Source of the DNA: Hymenobacter aerilatus
Lineage (GTDB): Bacteria; Bacteroidota; Bacteroidia; Cytophagales; Hymenobacteraceae
Length of the DNA stretch: 64,000 bases
Assembly (NCBI RefSeq): GCF_022921095.1
Contig: NZ_CP095053.1
Coordinates: forward strand, 3,638,501-3,702,500
Direction: 5' to 3'
Of the stretch, positions 1 to 7,562 are shown in pieces. A program made the position numbers and the translations under genes. The notes under the pieces are model-generated. The model ran no database searches. It was not told the DNA's origin and was given only the letters and a program-made list of their open reading frames with translations. Each line of letters starts with the position of its first letter. Positions within the stretch are counted from its first letter, which is position 1.

Positions 1-1
1 G

Positions 2-520
2 GTAGTCGACTATTTTGTGGTGAATGTGTCGTCGCCGAATACGCCGGGGCTGCGGCAATTGCAGGAGCGCGAGCCACTGATTCAGTTGCTGCAGCAGGTG
101 CAGGAGCGCAACCGTGCCCTACCCCAGCCCCGCCCGTTGCTGCTCAAAATCGCGCCCGACCTCACCGACTCGCAGCTTGACGACATCCTGCTCATTGCCC
201 GCGAAACCAGCCTGAGTGGCTTGGTGGCCACTAACACCACCATCAGCCGCGCCGATTTGCGCACCAACGCCACCCATGTGGATAGCCTGGGCGCGGGCGG
301 CCTGAGCGGCAAGCCACTGCGCCAGCGCGCCACCGAAGTGATTCGCTACCTGCACCAGCGCACCAATGGCGGCCTACCCATCATTGGGGCGGGCGGCATC
401 CACTCGCCGCAGGATGCGCAGGAAAAGCTGGCTGCTGGCGCTACGCTGGTACAGCTTTACACGGGTTTCATCTATGAGGGTCCAGCCTTGATAGGGCGCA
501 TCAATCGGGCGCTGGTGTAA
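2..520 (+). CDS. pyrD: Dihydroorotate dehydrogenase (quinone), C-terminal part
   Basis: This is the last 172 residues of a class 2 dihydroorotate dehydrogenase; the start lies before the window. The enzyme oxidises dihydroorotate to orotate in pyrimidine synthesis and passes electrons to membrane quinone. The open frame begins at the edge with [18 protein letters not shown], the substrate-binding block of the class 2 family (the [11 protein letters not shown] signature). It continues with KIAPDL, a TNTT segment and a GGLSG loop. GAGGI and the terminal [11 protein letters not shown] are the FMN-phosphate-binding region. The frame ends in TAA. The next gene converges on it after 20 bases with no obvious hairpin. 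The identification is firm; only the N-terminal half is missing. Confidence 0.93.
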   Translation, partial: VVDYFVVNVSSPNTPGLRQLQEREPLIQLLQQVQERNRALPQPRPLLLKIAPDLTDSQLDDILLIARETSLSGLVATNTTISRADLRTNATHVDSLGAGGLSGKPLRQRATEVIRYLHQRTNGGLPIIGAGGIHSPQDAQEKLAAGATLVQLYTGFIYEGPALIGRINRALV

Positions 521-540
521 GAGCACCCTGCAACGCACCC

Positions 541-1215
541 CTACCCTCCGCGCAACGCTTCCACCCGTGCGGCCCAGTGCTGGCGGGCAAACTGCTGCTT
601 GTAGCGACGCTGCACCCACACCATAGGTGGCACAATCAGCAGGGTAGGCCACAGAAAGTTAACGGGCCACGGAATAAATGTGAGGCTAGTGGCCGAAAAA
701 GCAGACACAGCCGCAATATAGGCGCCCACAAATCCCGAAATATGGTTGAGCAGCCATTGTCCTGGCGCGGGCGGTGCTACTCGCACATACGACCACAACT
801 GCCGCCCGGTCAGCATCACGCCAATAGCCCCAAACACGATGGATGGCACTACGCCGCCCAGCACGCCGTACAGTAATGTGCCGCCAAATACCAGCAAGCC
901 GGCCCCTACCCCCAGCCAGTCGAGCAGGGTAGGGCGCTGGCCGTGACCCAGCTGTTTGAGGTAGAGCGAACGGTAGCCAAAGCACGCCAGGTAGAGACTG
1001 AAAATACCAGTCAGCAACAAAAAGGTGAGTCCTTTGACGCTGGCCAGTACCAAGGCCGTGAGGCCCGCTACTACCATGGCCCAGAAAAACACCTGCCCCC
1101 AACGCCGGTGCGCTGGTCCGCCCTTACGCACCCACATAGCCACGGGGGCCACAAAAAAACCCGTAAATCCGGCCGCGATGTGTAGCCAGCGCGTGAGGAG
1201 CAGCAACGTTTCCAT
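541..1215 (-). CDS. Multi-pass membrane protein, DUF2306-like
   Basis: A 224-residue inner-membrane protein with about seven hydrophobic helices and no obvious soluble domain. The N-terminus (LLLTRWLHIAAGFTGFFVAP, then a KGGPAHRRWGQVFFWAM stretch) resembles the DUF2306 group of predicted membrane proteins, in which an HIxxG helix is followed by a KGG-x2-HRRxG loop. No biochemical role is established that I know of. I start at METLL rather than nine codons earlier, because the earlier extension is polar and would precede the first helix. The gene converges on pyrD and lies downstream of the PagL-like gene on the same strand, about 120 bases away. The family name is a recollection of the motif, not a search result. 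Confidence 0.65.
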   Translation of the reverse strand: METLLLLTRWLHIAAGFTGFFVAPVAMWVRKGGPAHRRWGQVFFWAMVVAGLTALVLASVKGLTFLLLTGIFSLYLACFGYRSLYLKQLGHGQRPTLLDWLGVGAGLLVFGGTLLYGVLGGVVPSIVFGAIGVMLTGRQLWSYVRVAPPAPGQWLLNHISGFVGAYIAAVSAFSATSLTFIPWPVNFLWPTLLIVPPMVWVQRRYKQQFARQHWAARVEALRGG

Positions 1216-1335
1216 GGTGATACACTCTGAAGTGGTGAGCAATAAGCGAAAGGTAGCCGCTTATAGCACCGCCCGCCAGCGCACGTTACTCAACTGTTGG
1301 CTGAACCGGATGAAGTGTTGCGTAGCACTACCCAC

Positions 1336-2574
1336 TTACAACTTCACGCCTACCCGTAGCTCCAGGGCGTCGGCGGCGGCACGGTGTACTTTCAGGTCTA
1401 CATTACCAAAGACGCGCTTGGTAAAGTGGTATTTCAACCCCAGCCGCTCGTAGTAGTAGGGGTTGGATTTGTAGGGATTGTAAATGTACACGCCCAAGTG
1501 CGAGACAAACGCCAAGCGCCCAAATAGCAGCTCGTGGCCTACGTATATACCCGCCTTGCGTATGTCGGGCAGGTTACTGCCCGCTCGGGCCGTGTCGCGT
1601 TGCGCAGCCCGCAACGACTGATCTTGGAAGCCCTCTAGACCCAGCATCAGGTTACTTTTGCGATTGAGGCGCCGGCCTACGGCTACCGTGGCCGAGAAGG
1701 CGGAATAGCGCCGATTGGTCCACTGGTCTGTTTCGCGCAGCTGCTTAGACGCGTAGCTGGCACTCAGGTTCACGAAATAATGCCCTATATCGTCTGGCTT
1801 GGCGACCATGGCATCGGGTTGAGGCCGAAAATTTCGCAGTTGATGGTAGTTGACCCCCAACACCACGGAGGGTAGGTTGATGCCCCGGTTGGGCTTGGTA
1901 GTGGCCCCGTTGGAGTAATGGTTGAATGCTACTCCTAGCAGCAGCCCCAGGTGGTCAGTCAGCGCCACATCATACTCCACTCGCGCTTGTAGCGTAGCAG
2001 TCAGGCGCGACCCAATCATAATATTTTTATTGTTGGTGTAACGGTCGTAGCTGGTGGTGAAGTAACCCAAACCAGTACCCAGTCGGAAGTTCAGCTCCTG
2101 CCGGGCGGTGCGCCAGATGGCCTTATTGATGTAGCTAGTGGCGGCAAAAGATTGGCCCAGCATGGGGTTGTGGTAGTCGTAGTACACCAACGCCAATCCT
2201 ATTTTGGGGTAGCGGTACCAGGCGTGCCAGGGGGCAGTGCCAGTGGTCTGCCGCTGTATATTCACCTCCACTCCCGTGGGGTGCGACACGGCCAAATGTG
2301 CCACGGCCGGCGTATGCGCCATAACGAAACTTCCCTGCGCGTAGGCCCCCACCACGTAGGGCGCCATCGGCTCTACCTGCTGTGCCCGCACCCCGATAGC
2401 GCACCCTAGCAGCATTACTAAACACCCCCAGTTTTGCCCTACCCACCGAGAACCAGGCGGCGAAGCACGCTGCAAATACCGAGAATTATTCAACCACTCC
2501 TCTGAGAAACGCTTACGATATGAGCGCGAAGGCAAATAGCTGATTAGCCATCTTTTAACTAGAAACAAACTCAT
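1336..2574 (-). CDS. Acyloxyacyl hydrolase / PagL-like lipid A deacylase
   Basis: Probable outer-membrane beta-barrel lipid A deacylase of the PagL (acyloxyacyl hydrolase) family, which removes a 3-O-linked acyl chain from lipid A. Residues 75-410 are rich in alternating aromatic/polar strands typical of a barrel. The key motif is FNHYSNGATTKPNRGIN, matching the PagL H-x-SN catalytic block (His and Ser). A hydrophobic signal stretch GCLVMLLGCAIGVRA-QQ lies unusually far in, near residues 49-64. The 45 residues before it are basic and polar, so the true start is probably a later non-ATG codon. At 412 residues it is longer than proteobacterial PagL, with about 170 extra C-terminal residues. It faces away from the barrel cluster that begins at 2727. 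Confidence 0.68.
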   Translation of the reverse strand: MSLFLVKRWLISYLPSRSYRKRFSEEWLNNSRYLQRASPPGSRWVGQNWGCLVMLLGCAIGVRAQQVEPMAPYVVGAYAQGSFVMAHTPAVAHLAVSHPTGVEVNIQRQTTGTAPWHAWYRYPKIGLALVYYDYHNPMLGQSFAATSYINKAIWRTARQELNFRLGTGLGYFTTSYDRYTNNKNIMIGSRLTATLQARVEYDVALTDHLGLLLGVAFNHYSNGATTKPNRGINLPSVVLGVNYHQLRNFRPQPDAMVAKPDDIGHYFVNLSASYASKQLRETDQWTNRRYSAFSATVAVGRRLNRKSNLMLGLEGFQDQSLRAAQRDTARAGSNLPDIRKAGIYVGHELLFGRLAFVSHLGVYIYNPYKSNPYYYERLGLKYHFTKRVFGNVDLKVHRAAADALELRVGVKL

Positions 2575-2726
2575 GAATACTTTTTTATTGCAGCTCGCTA
2601 CATACTAAATAGTAGCCAACGGCTGTAACCTTCCCTACCCTTAAAGCAGTATGAGGCCCTAAAATTAGTTGATTAGTTGTCAAGCAGTTTGACCACTATA
2701 CGCTCAGGCCTTAAATCTGACTTCCC

Positions 2727-3464
2727 ATGAAAAAAATCGCACTTCTTTCGCTTGCCTTGGTATCGGCTGCTTCAGTAGCCCAGGCGCAATCTGGTCCTCG
2801 TCTCGGTATCCGGGTAGGTGGTACGCTGGCAAACATCAACGGCAAAAACCGTCTCGACGTAGGCGGCAACCAGGGTGACTCTAACTTCAAGCTGGGCTAC
2901 AACGCCGGTATTTCCTACCAAATTCCACTGAGCAGCGACGGTTTCTGGACACTGGCTCCTGAGTTGTTGTACAACCGTAAGGGTTTCGAAAACAGCTACG
3001 AATCGAAAAATGCTAGCAGCTTTGCTGGCAACACAGATATTGATCCTGCTCGCCGGGCAAATCTGGAAAAATTCAAATACGAGAACAAGCGTACGCTAGC
3101 CTACATCGAGCTGCCAATCCCCGTGCGGATCAACACTGCTCCCGGTGGTTCGGGCCTATATTTTGAACTTGGTCCACAAGTAGGCTACATGGTGACGTCG
3201 GAGCAGCGTGTGACCAAAGAGTATAAGTACACAAGCACCAGCAACACAAGCGACTTCAAAGACAAAGGTCCTAAGAATACAGCGAAGGAAGATCTGCAGA
3301 GCTTTGACATTGGCGCGTTGGCCGGTGTTGGCTATCAGACAGCCGGTGGCTTCAGCCTGGGTGTGCGCTACACGCAGGGTATCAAATCGATGCTGAATGA
3401 CCAAAAGGCTTTCAACCAGTCGTTTACTGCACAAGTTGGCTACCTAGTGCCTTGGGGCAAATAG
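2727..3464 (+). CDS. Outer-membrane beta-barrel protein, PorT family (paralogue 1)
   Basis: A 245-residue secreted protein with a clear Sec signal peptide (MKKIALLSLALVSAASVAQA, cleaved before QSG). The mature part consists of short amphipathic strands ending in the aromatic barrel signature GYLVPW. The opening block GPRLGIRVGGTLANI is the usual start of the Bacteroidota porin-family/PorT-like barrels. Other hallmarks are PELLYNRKGF, YIELPIPVRI and YFELGPQVGYMV. It is the first of three adjacent paralogues (next at 3626 and 4452), with a fourth at 35648. The ligand or role is unknown; such barrels are abundant surface proteins. A strong intrinsic terminator follows at once, so it is probably monocistronic. 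Confidence 0.85.
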   Translation: MKKIALLSLALVSAASVAQAQSGPRLGIRVGGTLANINGKNRLDVGGNQGDSNFKLGYNAGISYQIPLSSDGFWTLAPELLYNRKGFENSYESKNASSFAGNTDIDPARRANLEKFKYENKRTLAYIELPIPVRINTAPGGSGLYFELGPQVGYMVTSEQRVTKEYKYTSTSNTSDFKDKGPKNTAKEDLQSFDIGALAGVGYQTAGGFSLGVRYTQGIKSMLNDQKAFNQSFTAQVGYLVPWGK

Positions 3465-3476
3465 GCTCCGATAAAT

Positions 3477-3524
3477 AAAAAAAAGAGTCAAGCACTTCTC
3501 CACAAGGTGCTTGACTCTTTTTTT
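3477..3524 (+). terminator. Rho-independent terminator after barrel paralogue 1
   Basis: A perfect 11-bp stem (GAGTCAAGCAC at 3485-3495 with GTGCTTGACTC at 3507-3517) is flanked by an A-run on the left and eight T on the right. It is a textbook terminator for the upstream gene. Confidence 0.92.
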
Positions 3525-3625
3525 ATTGAATTACCCCACCCATTTACCCGCATTTTCGTTTACTAACCCAACTGGCTCATGCCTGGTAAGCTGAGCCATA
3601 CCACCTACCTTTTTTCATAAAAACC

Positions 3626-4294
3626 ATGAAAAAGTCTTTTATTATTGCTGGTTCACTGGCTATTGCAGCGGCGTTTGGAGCCCAGGAGTCGCGGGCACAG
3701 GGCGTGCGTGTGGGCGTGAAAGCCGGTGCCAACCTTTCTAACCTAGCGGGCGACGTTACCAACGAAGACCGTTTCGAAAACAAGTTTGGCTTTGTGGGCG
3801 GCGTGATGTTGAACGCCCCCCTTATTGCCGATGGATTTCTGTCTATCCAGCCGGAGCTGCTGTACTCGCAGAAGGGCTATAAGAACAACAGCTCGTCGGT
3901 ATTTGGCACCTACAAGTATGAAGGTCGTGCCAACTACAACTACCTCGATCTGCCCGTGCTGGTTAAAATCAAAGCGGGTGGCTTTTTCGTAGAGGCTGGT
4001 CCGCAGTTCAACTACCTTCTCAACCGCAACGACAAAACGGTACGCACCAACAACGTAACGGGCACGCGCGCCGACTACAACTCCGGTGACTACGACCTGA
4101 GCAACGTGAACCGCTTTGAAGTAGGCTACGCCGCTGGCTTGGGCTTTCAGTCTGAAAACGGCTTGATTTTGGACCTGCGCTACAACGGCTCGTTCACGGA
4201 TTTCACTAAGGATGGCTACCAGGGCAACGACCTGCGCAACGCCCGCAACTCCTTGTTCCAATTATCACTGGGCTACCTGATTACCTCGCGGTAA
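3626..4294 (+). CDS. Outer-membrane beta-barrel protein, PorT family (paralogue 2)
   Basis: A 222-residue barrel protein with signal peptide MKKSFIIAGSLAIAAAFGA (cleavage likely after ESRA, before QGVRVG). The mature protein opens with GVRVGVKAGANLSNLAG. It carries the same ordered blocks as its neighbours: QPELLYSQKGY, YLDLPVLVKIKAGGFFVEAG, then GYAAGLGFQ and a final aromatic strand LGYLITSR. Function beyond an outer-membrane location is not evident. It lies 161 bases after the previous gene's stop, beyond a strong terminator, and is followed by its own hairpin, so it is probably transcribed alone. Tandem duplication is inferred from the shared block order. Confidence 0.85.
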   Translation: MKKSFIIAGSLAIAAAFGAQESRAQGVRVGVKAGANLSNLAGDVTNEDRFENKFGFVGGVMLNAPLIADGFLSIQPELLYSQKGYKNNSSSVFGTYKYEGRANYNYLDLPVLVKIKAGGFFVEAGPQFNYLLNRNDKTVRTNNVTGTRADYNSGDYDLSNVNRFEVGYAAGLGFQSENGLILDLRYNGSFTDFTKDGYQGNDLRNARNSLFQLSLGYLITSR

Positions 4295-4320
4295 GCAACT
4301 CCTGCCCCTCTCTTTTCAGA

Positions 4321-4358
4321 TGCCTACACTGCTTTGCCGGTGTGGGCATTTTATTTTT
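4321..4358 (+). terminator. Terminator after barrel paralogue 2
   Basis: A nine-base stem TGCCTACAC / GTGTGGGCA (one G-T wobble, arms 4321-4329 and 4340-4348) is followed by a T-rich tract TTTTATTTTTA. Confidence 0.75.
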
Positions 4359-4451
4359 ATATGAATAATACGTGAAGTAAGGCAAGACTATTGCTATGCT
4401 GCGGCGGCGCAACATCGCGCATTACTTATATTATTTTTTACTCTTTTCAGT

Positions 4452-5039
4452 ATGAAAAAAGTTCTATTATCTGTTCTTGTAGCGGCTGGCCTTTCCACTA
4501 CCGCTGCTCATGCACAAGGCGTGCGGTTGGGTGTGAAAGCCGGCGCTAGCCTCACTAGTTTTACCGGTAAAGACGTAGAAGGCCTAGATTACAAATTTGG
4601 CTTCCACGGTGGTGGGGTAGCCGAATTAGGGCTGACCGATAACTTTGCTATTCAACCGGAAGTACTATTCTCGATGAAAGGCACCAAGGCCAGCGAAATG
4701 GACGAATTGCGCATCAACCAAAGCTACATTGATGTTCCCGTACTGCTGAAGTTGAAAGCTGATGGATTCTTCTTTGAATTAGGCCCACAAGTTGGTTTTC
4801 TAGTGGGCTCAAAACTGAAAGTTGATGAGGTTTCGGTAGATGCCAAAGAATCTTTCAAGAAAGTTGACCTTGGTTATGCAGCAGGCTTAGGCTATCAGGC
4901 GGCTAGTGGCCCTATGATTGGTCTGCGCTACAACGGGGGAATTAGCAACGTAGGCAAAGACTCGTTCGATATTGAGGATGGTAAAGTGCGCAACAGCGCT
5001 TTCCAACTCTATGTAGGCTATATGTTCGGCGGCAAGTAA
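4452..5039 (+). CDS. Outer-membrane beta-barrel protein, PorT family (paralogue 3)
   Basis: A 195-residue barrel protein, the shortest of the trio. The signal peptide is MKKVLLSVLVAAGLSTTAAHA, cleaved before QGVRLG. The mature protein opens with GVRLGVKAGASLTSFTG. Conserved blocks are IQPEVLFSMKG, YIDVPVLLKLKADGFFFELG and PQVGFLVG, closing with LYVGYMFGGK. Compared with paralogues 1 and 2 the inter-strand loops are shorter, mostly in the middle third, where surface loops lie. The upstream gap (4359-4451) is AT-rich and probably holds its promoter, although no clean TAnnTTTG is visible. A bidirectional hairpin follows. Confidence 0.85.
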   Translation: MKKVLLSVLVAAGLSTTAAHAQGVRLGVKAGASLTSFTGKDVEGLDYKFGFHGGGVAELGLTDNFAIQPEVLFSMKGTKASEMDELRINQSYIDVPVLLKLKADGFFFELGPQVGFLVGSKLKVDEVSVDAKESFKKVDLGYAAGLGYQAASGPMIGLRYNGGISNVGKDSFDIEDGKVRNSAFQLYVGYMFGGK

Positions 5040-5056
5040 AACCGACTGTTACAAAC

Positions 5057-5095
5057 AAAGAAGCCCGGTTCCTACCTCTGGAATCGGGCTTCTTT
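5057..5095. terminator. Bidirectional terminator between barrel paralogue 3 and the dipeptidase
   Basis: A 16-bp stem with one G-T wobble (AAAGAAGCCCGGTTCC at 5057-5072, complement at 5080-5095) between convergent genes. A-runs and T-runs on both flanks allow it to work on either strand. Confidence 0.85.
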
Positions 5096-5109
5096 ATTAC
5101 CTGCATGCG

Positions 5110-6477
5110 TTACTTCGCCTTTTCCAGCGCCGCGTAGTTCTGGTAGAACAGCGGAATGGTTTCGATACCCTTCAGGAAGTTGAACACGCCGTAGTGCTCG
5201 TTGGGCGAGTGAATGGCGTCCGAATCCAGCCCAAAGCCAAACAGCACCGAATCGATACCCAGCTCCGATTTGAACATGGCCACAATAGGGATAGAGCCGC
5301 CGCCGCGGGTAGGCACCGGGCGCTTGCCGAAGGTAGTTTCCATGGCCTGCGCGGCCGCCTGGTAGGCTACCGAGTCGGTGGGCGTTACAACAGGTTCGCC
5401 GCCGTGGTGCGGGCGCACCTGCACCGTTACGCCTTCGGGAGCAATACTCTCGAAATGCCGCTGAAACAGGGCCGTAATTTCATCGGAAGTCTGGTTAGGC
5501 ACCAGGCGCATTGAGATTTTGGCGAAGGCTTTGGAGGCAATGACGGTTTTGGCGCCCTCACCGGTGTAGCCACCCCAAATGCCATTCACATCGAGGGTAG
5601 GCCGAATGCCAGTGCGTTCTACAGTGGTATAGCCGGCCTCGCCGTAGGTGGCGGGTAGGCCAATGCTTTGTTTGAATTCCTCGTCGGAGTGGGGCACGCG
5701 GTTTAGCTCGGCGCGTTCCTCAGCGCTCAGCATAGCCACGTTGTCGTAGAAGCCAGGGATGGTAATGTGATTGTCCTCATCGTGCAGAGAGGCAATCATC
5801 TTGCACAGCACATTGATGGGGTTGGCCACGGCGCCGCCGTAGAGGCCGGAGTGCAGGTCGCGGTTGGGGCCGGTCACTTCCACCTCGTGGTAGCTCAGGC
5901 CGCGCAGCCCTACCTCAATGCTGGGCAGGTCGTTGGCCAAGATGCCTGTATCCGAAATCAGAATGACATCGGCCTTCAGTTTTTCTTTGTTGTTCTTAAC
6001 GAAGATAGCCAGGTTGTTGGAGCCGATTTCCTCTTCGCCTTCAATCATAAACTTCACATTGCAGGGCACGCCACCCTGCTGCTGCATCACCTCGAAGGCC
6101 TTCACGTGCATGTACACCTGGCCTTTGTCGTCGCAGGCACCACGGGCGTAGATTTTCTCATCCTTAATCACCGGCTCAAACGGCGGCGAGTCCCACAGCT
6201 CGTAGGGGTCGGCGGGCTGCACGTCGTAGTGGCCGTAGACCAGCACGGTGGGTAGGGCGGGGTCTAGCAGCTTCTCGCCGTAGACGATGGGGTTGCCAGC
6301 GGTCTGGCATAGCTCCACGTTATCCACGCCGATTTCTTCTAAGCGCTGTTTCAGGAAATCGGCGGCTTGTAGCACATCGCCGTGAAACTTGGGGTCGGCG
6401 GAAACGCTGGGGATACGGAGCCAGTCGATGAGCTCGTGAATGAAACGATTTTGGTTTTCTTGGAGGTAGTTAGCCAT
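5110..6477 (-). CDS. M20 family dipeptidase
   Basis: A cytoplasmic di-zinc peptidase of the M20 (ArgE/DapE/CPG2) family, 455 residues, probably cleaving dipeptides. Metal and catalytic motifs are all present: YGHYDVQPADP (first His and Asp), ARGACDDKGQ (bridging Asp), EGEEEIGS (catalytic Glu pair) and a C-terminal HSPNE His. The dimerisation lid lies around residues 205-310, with DLHSGLYGG carrying the lid histidine. There is no signal peptide. It is separated from the barrel genes by a bidirectional terminator and diverges from the response regulator at 6720. Substrate specificity cannot be read from sequence. Confidence 0.9.
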   Translation of the reverse strand: MANYLQENQNRFIHELIDWLRIPSVSADPKFHGDVLQAADFLKQRLEEIGVDNVELCQTAGNPIVYGEKLLDPALPTVLVYGHYDVQPADPYELWDSPPFEPVIKDEKIYARGACDDKGQVYMHVKAFEVMQQQGGVPCNVKFMIEGEEEIGSNNLAIFVKNNKEKLKADVILISDTGILANDLPSIEVGLRGLSYHEVEVTGPNRDLHSGLYGGAVANPINVLCKMIASLHDEDNHITIPGFYDNVAMLSAEERAELNRVPHSDEEFKQSIGLPATYGEAGYTTVERTGIRPTLDVNGIWGGYTGEGAKTVIASKAFAKISMRLVPNQTSDEITALFQRHFESIAPEGVTVQVRPHHGGEPVVTPTDSVAYQAAAQAMETTFGKRPVPTRGGGSIPIVAMFKSELGIDSVLFGFGLDSDAIHSPNEHYGVFNFLKGIETIPLFYQNYAALEKAK

Positions 6478-6631
6478 ATCGTATGGGTAGGGGCGCCTTG
6501 CAGGCGCCCGACGTTGGAAAATCAGTTGGCAGTGCGAAAGTAGGCAAGTTCGGCAAGGGACTTCTTATCCGTTGGTTGTTTGTAGTTTGATTTGAATACC
6601 ATTTAGGGCCGACTAGGCCCCAAAGCTTTCC

Positions 6632-6639
6632 TATTTTTG
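6632..6639 (+). promoter_or_regulatory. Candidate -7 element for the LytTR regulator
   Basis: TATTTTTG matches the Bacteroidota -7 consensus TAnnTTTG, 80 bases before the chosen start at 6720. No clear TTG -33 element lies 19 bases upstream, so it is moderate evidence only. Confidence 0.4.
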
Positions 6640-6719
6640 CGGTTGCACGTAAGATACCAGAGTTGCTTACGCGTTGCCGGCCACCAAGCTGCACGCTCTT
6701 TATATCTATCTGTTTGCGT

Positions 6720-7469
6720 ATGTCTGTTATTGCTCCGCTTGCCTGCGTCATTATCGACGACAACGAAATCAACCGTTTTACACTGGAGCGCGCCGTGCAG
6801 CGACACGACCAGCTGACGCTGGCCGCGTCTTTCCCGGACGCCGTGGAGGCGCTGACCTACCTGCGGGCCGGCAACCCAGTGGATGTGCTGCTGCTCGACA
6901 TTGAAATGCCCCACATCAGCGGGCTGGAGCTGGTGAAGCTGCTGCCCGACCCCAAGCCTGCCGTGATTCTGGTGACCACGCACGCCACCTTTGCCGTGGA
7001 TGCCTTCGAGCTGCGTGTGCTTGATTACTTGGTAAAGCCCGTCAACTACGCCCGCTTCTGCCAAGCCATCGACCGCGTCACAGAACAGTACCGCGCCGCG
7101 CCGCCCGCTTCCCCTACCCCCGCCGCGCCCACCATACCCACTGACCTCTCAGCCCAAGGCACCGATTTGTTTGTGAAGACCAACGGCCGACTGCTACGCA
7201 TCAATTTTGAGGACGTGCTGTTTATCGAGGCGCTGTCGACATACGTGGTACTAGTGACTGACAAGCAAAAGCACATTGTGGGCGGCACACTCAAAAATAT
7301 GGAAGAGCGCCTACCCTTCCGTCATTTCGTGCGTGTGCACCGCTCCTACATTGTGAACCTGCACCGCGTAGAAGCGCTGGAAGACAATATGCTGAAGCTC
7401 GGAACGCACGAAGTACCCGTGAGCCGCGCCTACCAGGACGAGCTTGTGCAGCGGCTGCAAGCACTGTGA
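6720..7469 (+). CDS. LytTR-family response regulator
   Basis: A 249-residue two-component regulator. Residues 1-125 form a receiver domain: the acidic pair is in CVIIDDNE, the phospho-acceptor Asp in LLLDIEMP, the switch Thr in VTTH and the Lys in YLVKPVNY. A proline/alanine linker follows (about residues 125-145). The LytTR DNA-binding domain ends the protein (about 150-249), with FVKTNGRLLRI, VLFIEALSTYV and HRSYIVNLHRVE. I start at MSVIAPL, directly before the receiver; the 19 codons upstream are non-family. No LytS-type sensor kinase is adjacent. The convergent hybrid kinase has its own receiver, so the cognate sensor is probably elsewhere. Confidence 0.9.
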   Translation: MSVIAPLACVIIDDNEINRFTLERAVQRHDQLTLAASFPDAVEALTYLRAGNPVDVLLLDIEMPHISGLELVKLLPDPKPAVILVTTHATFAVDAFELRVLDYLVKPVNYARFCQAIDRVTEQYRAAPPASPTPAAPTIPTDLSAQGTDLFVKTNGRLLRINFEDVLFIEALSTYVVLVTDKQKHIVGGTLKNMEERLPFRHFVRVHRSYIVNLHRVEALEDNMLKLGTHEVPVSRAYQDELVQRLQAL

Positions 7470-7562
7470 GCATCGCTGTTTCCTCTACAAGGGTTGCTGG
7501 GACGATGTAAAGACGCAAGGATGCGTTCTCTGCATTAGGTAATAAACTGATGCCAGTAGCTC

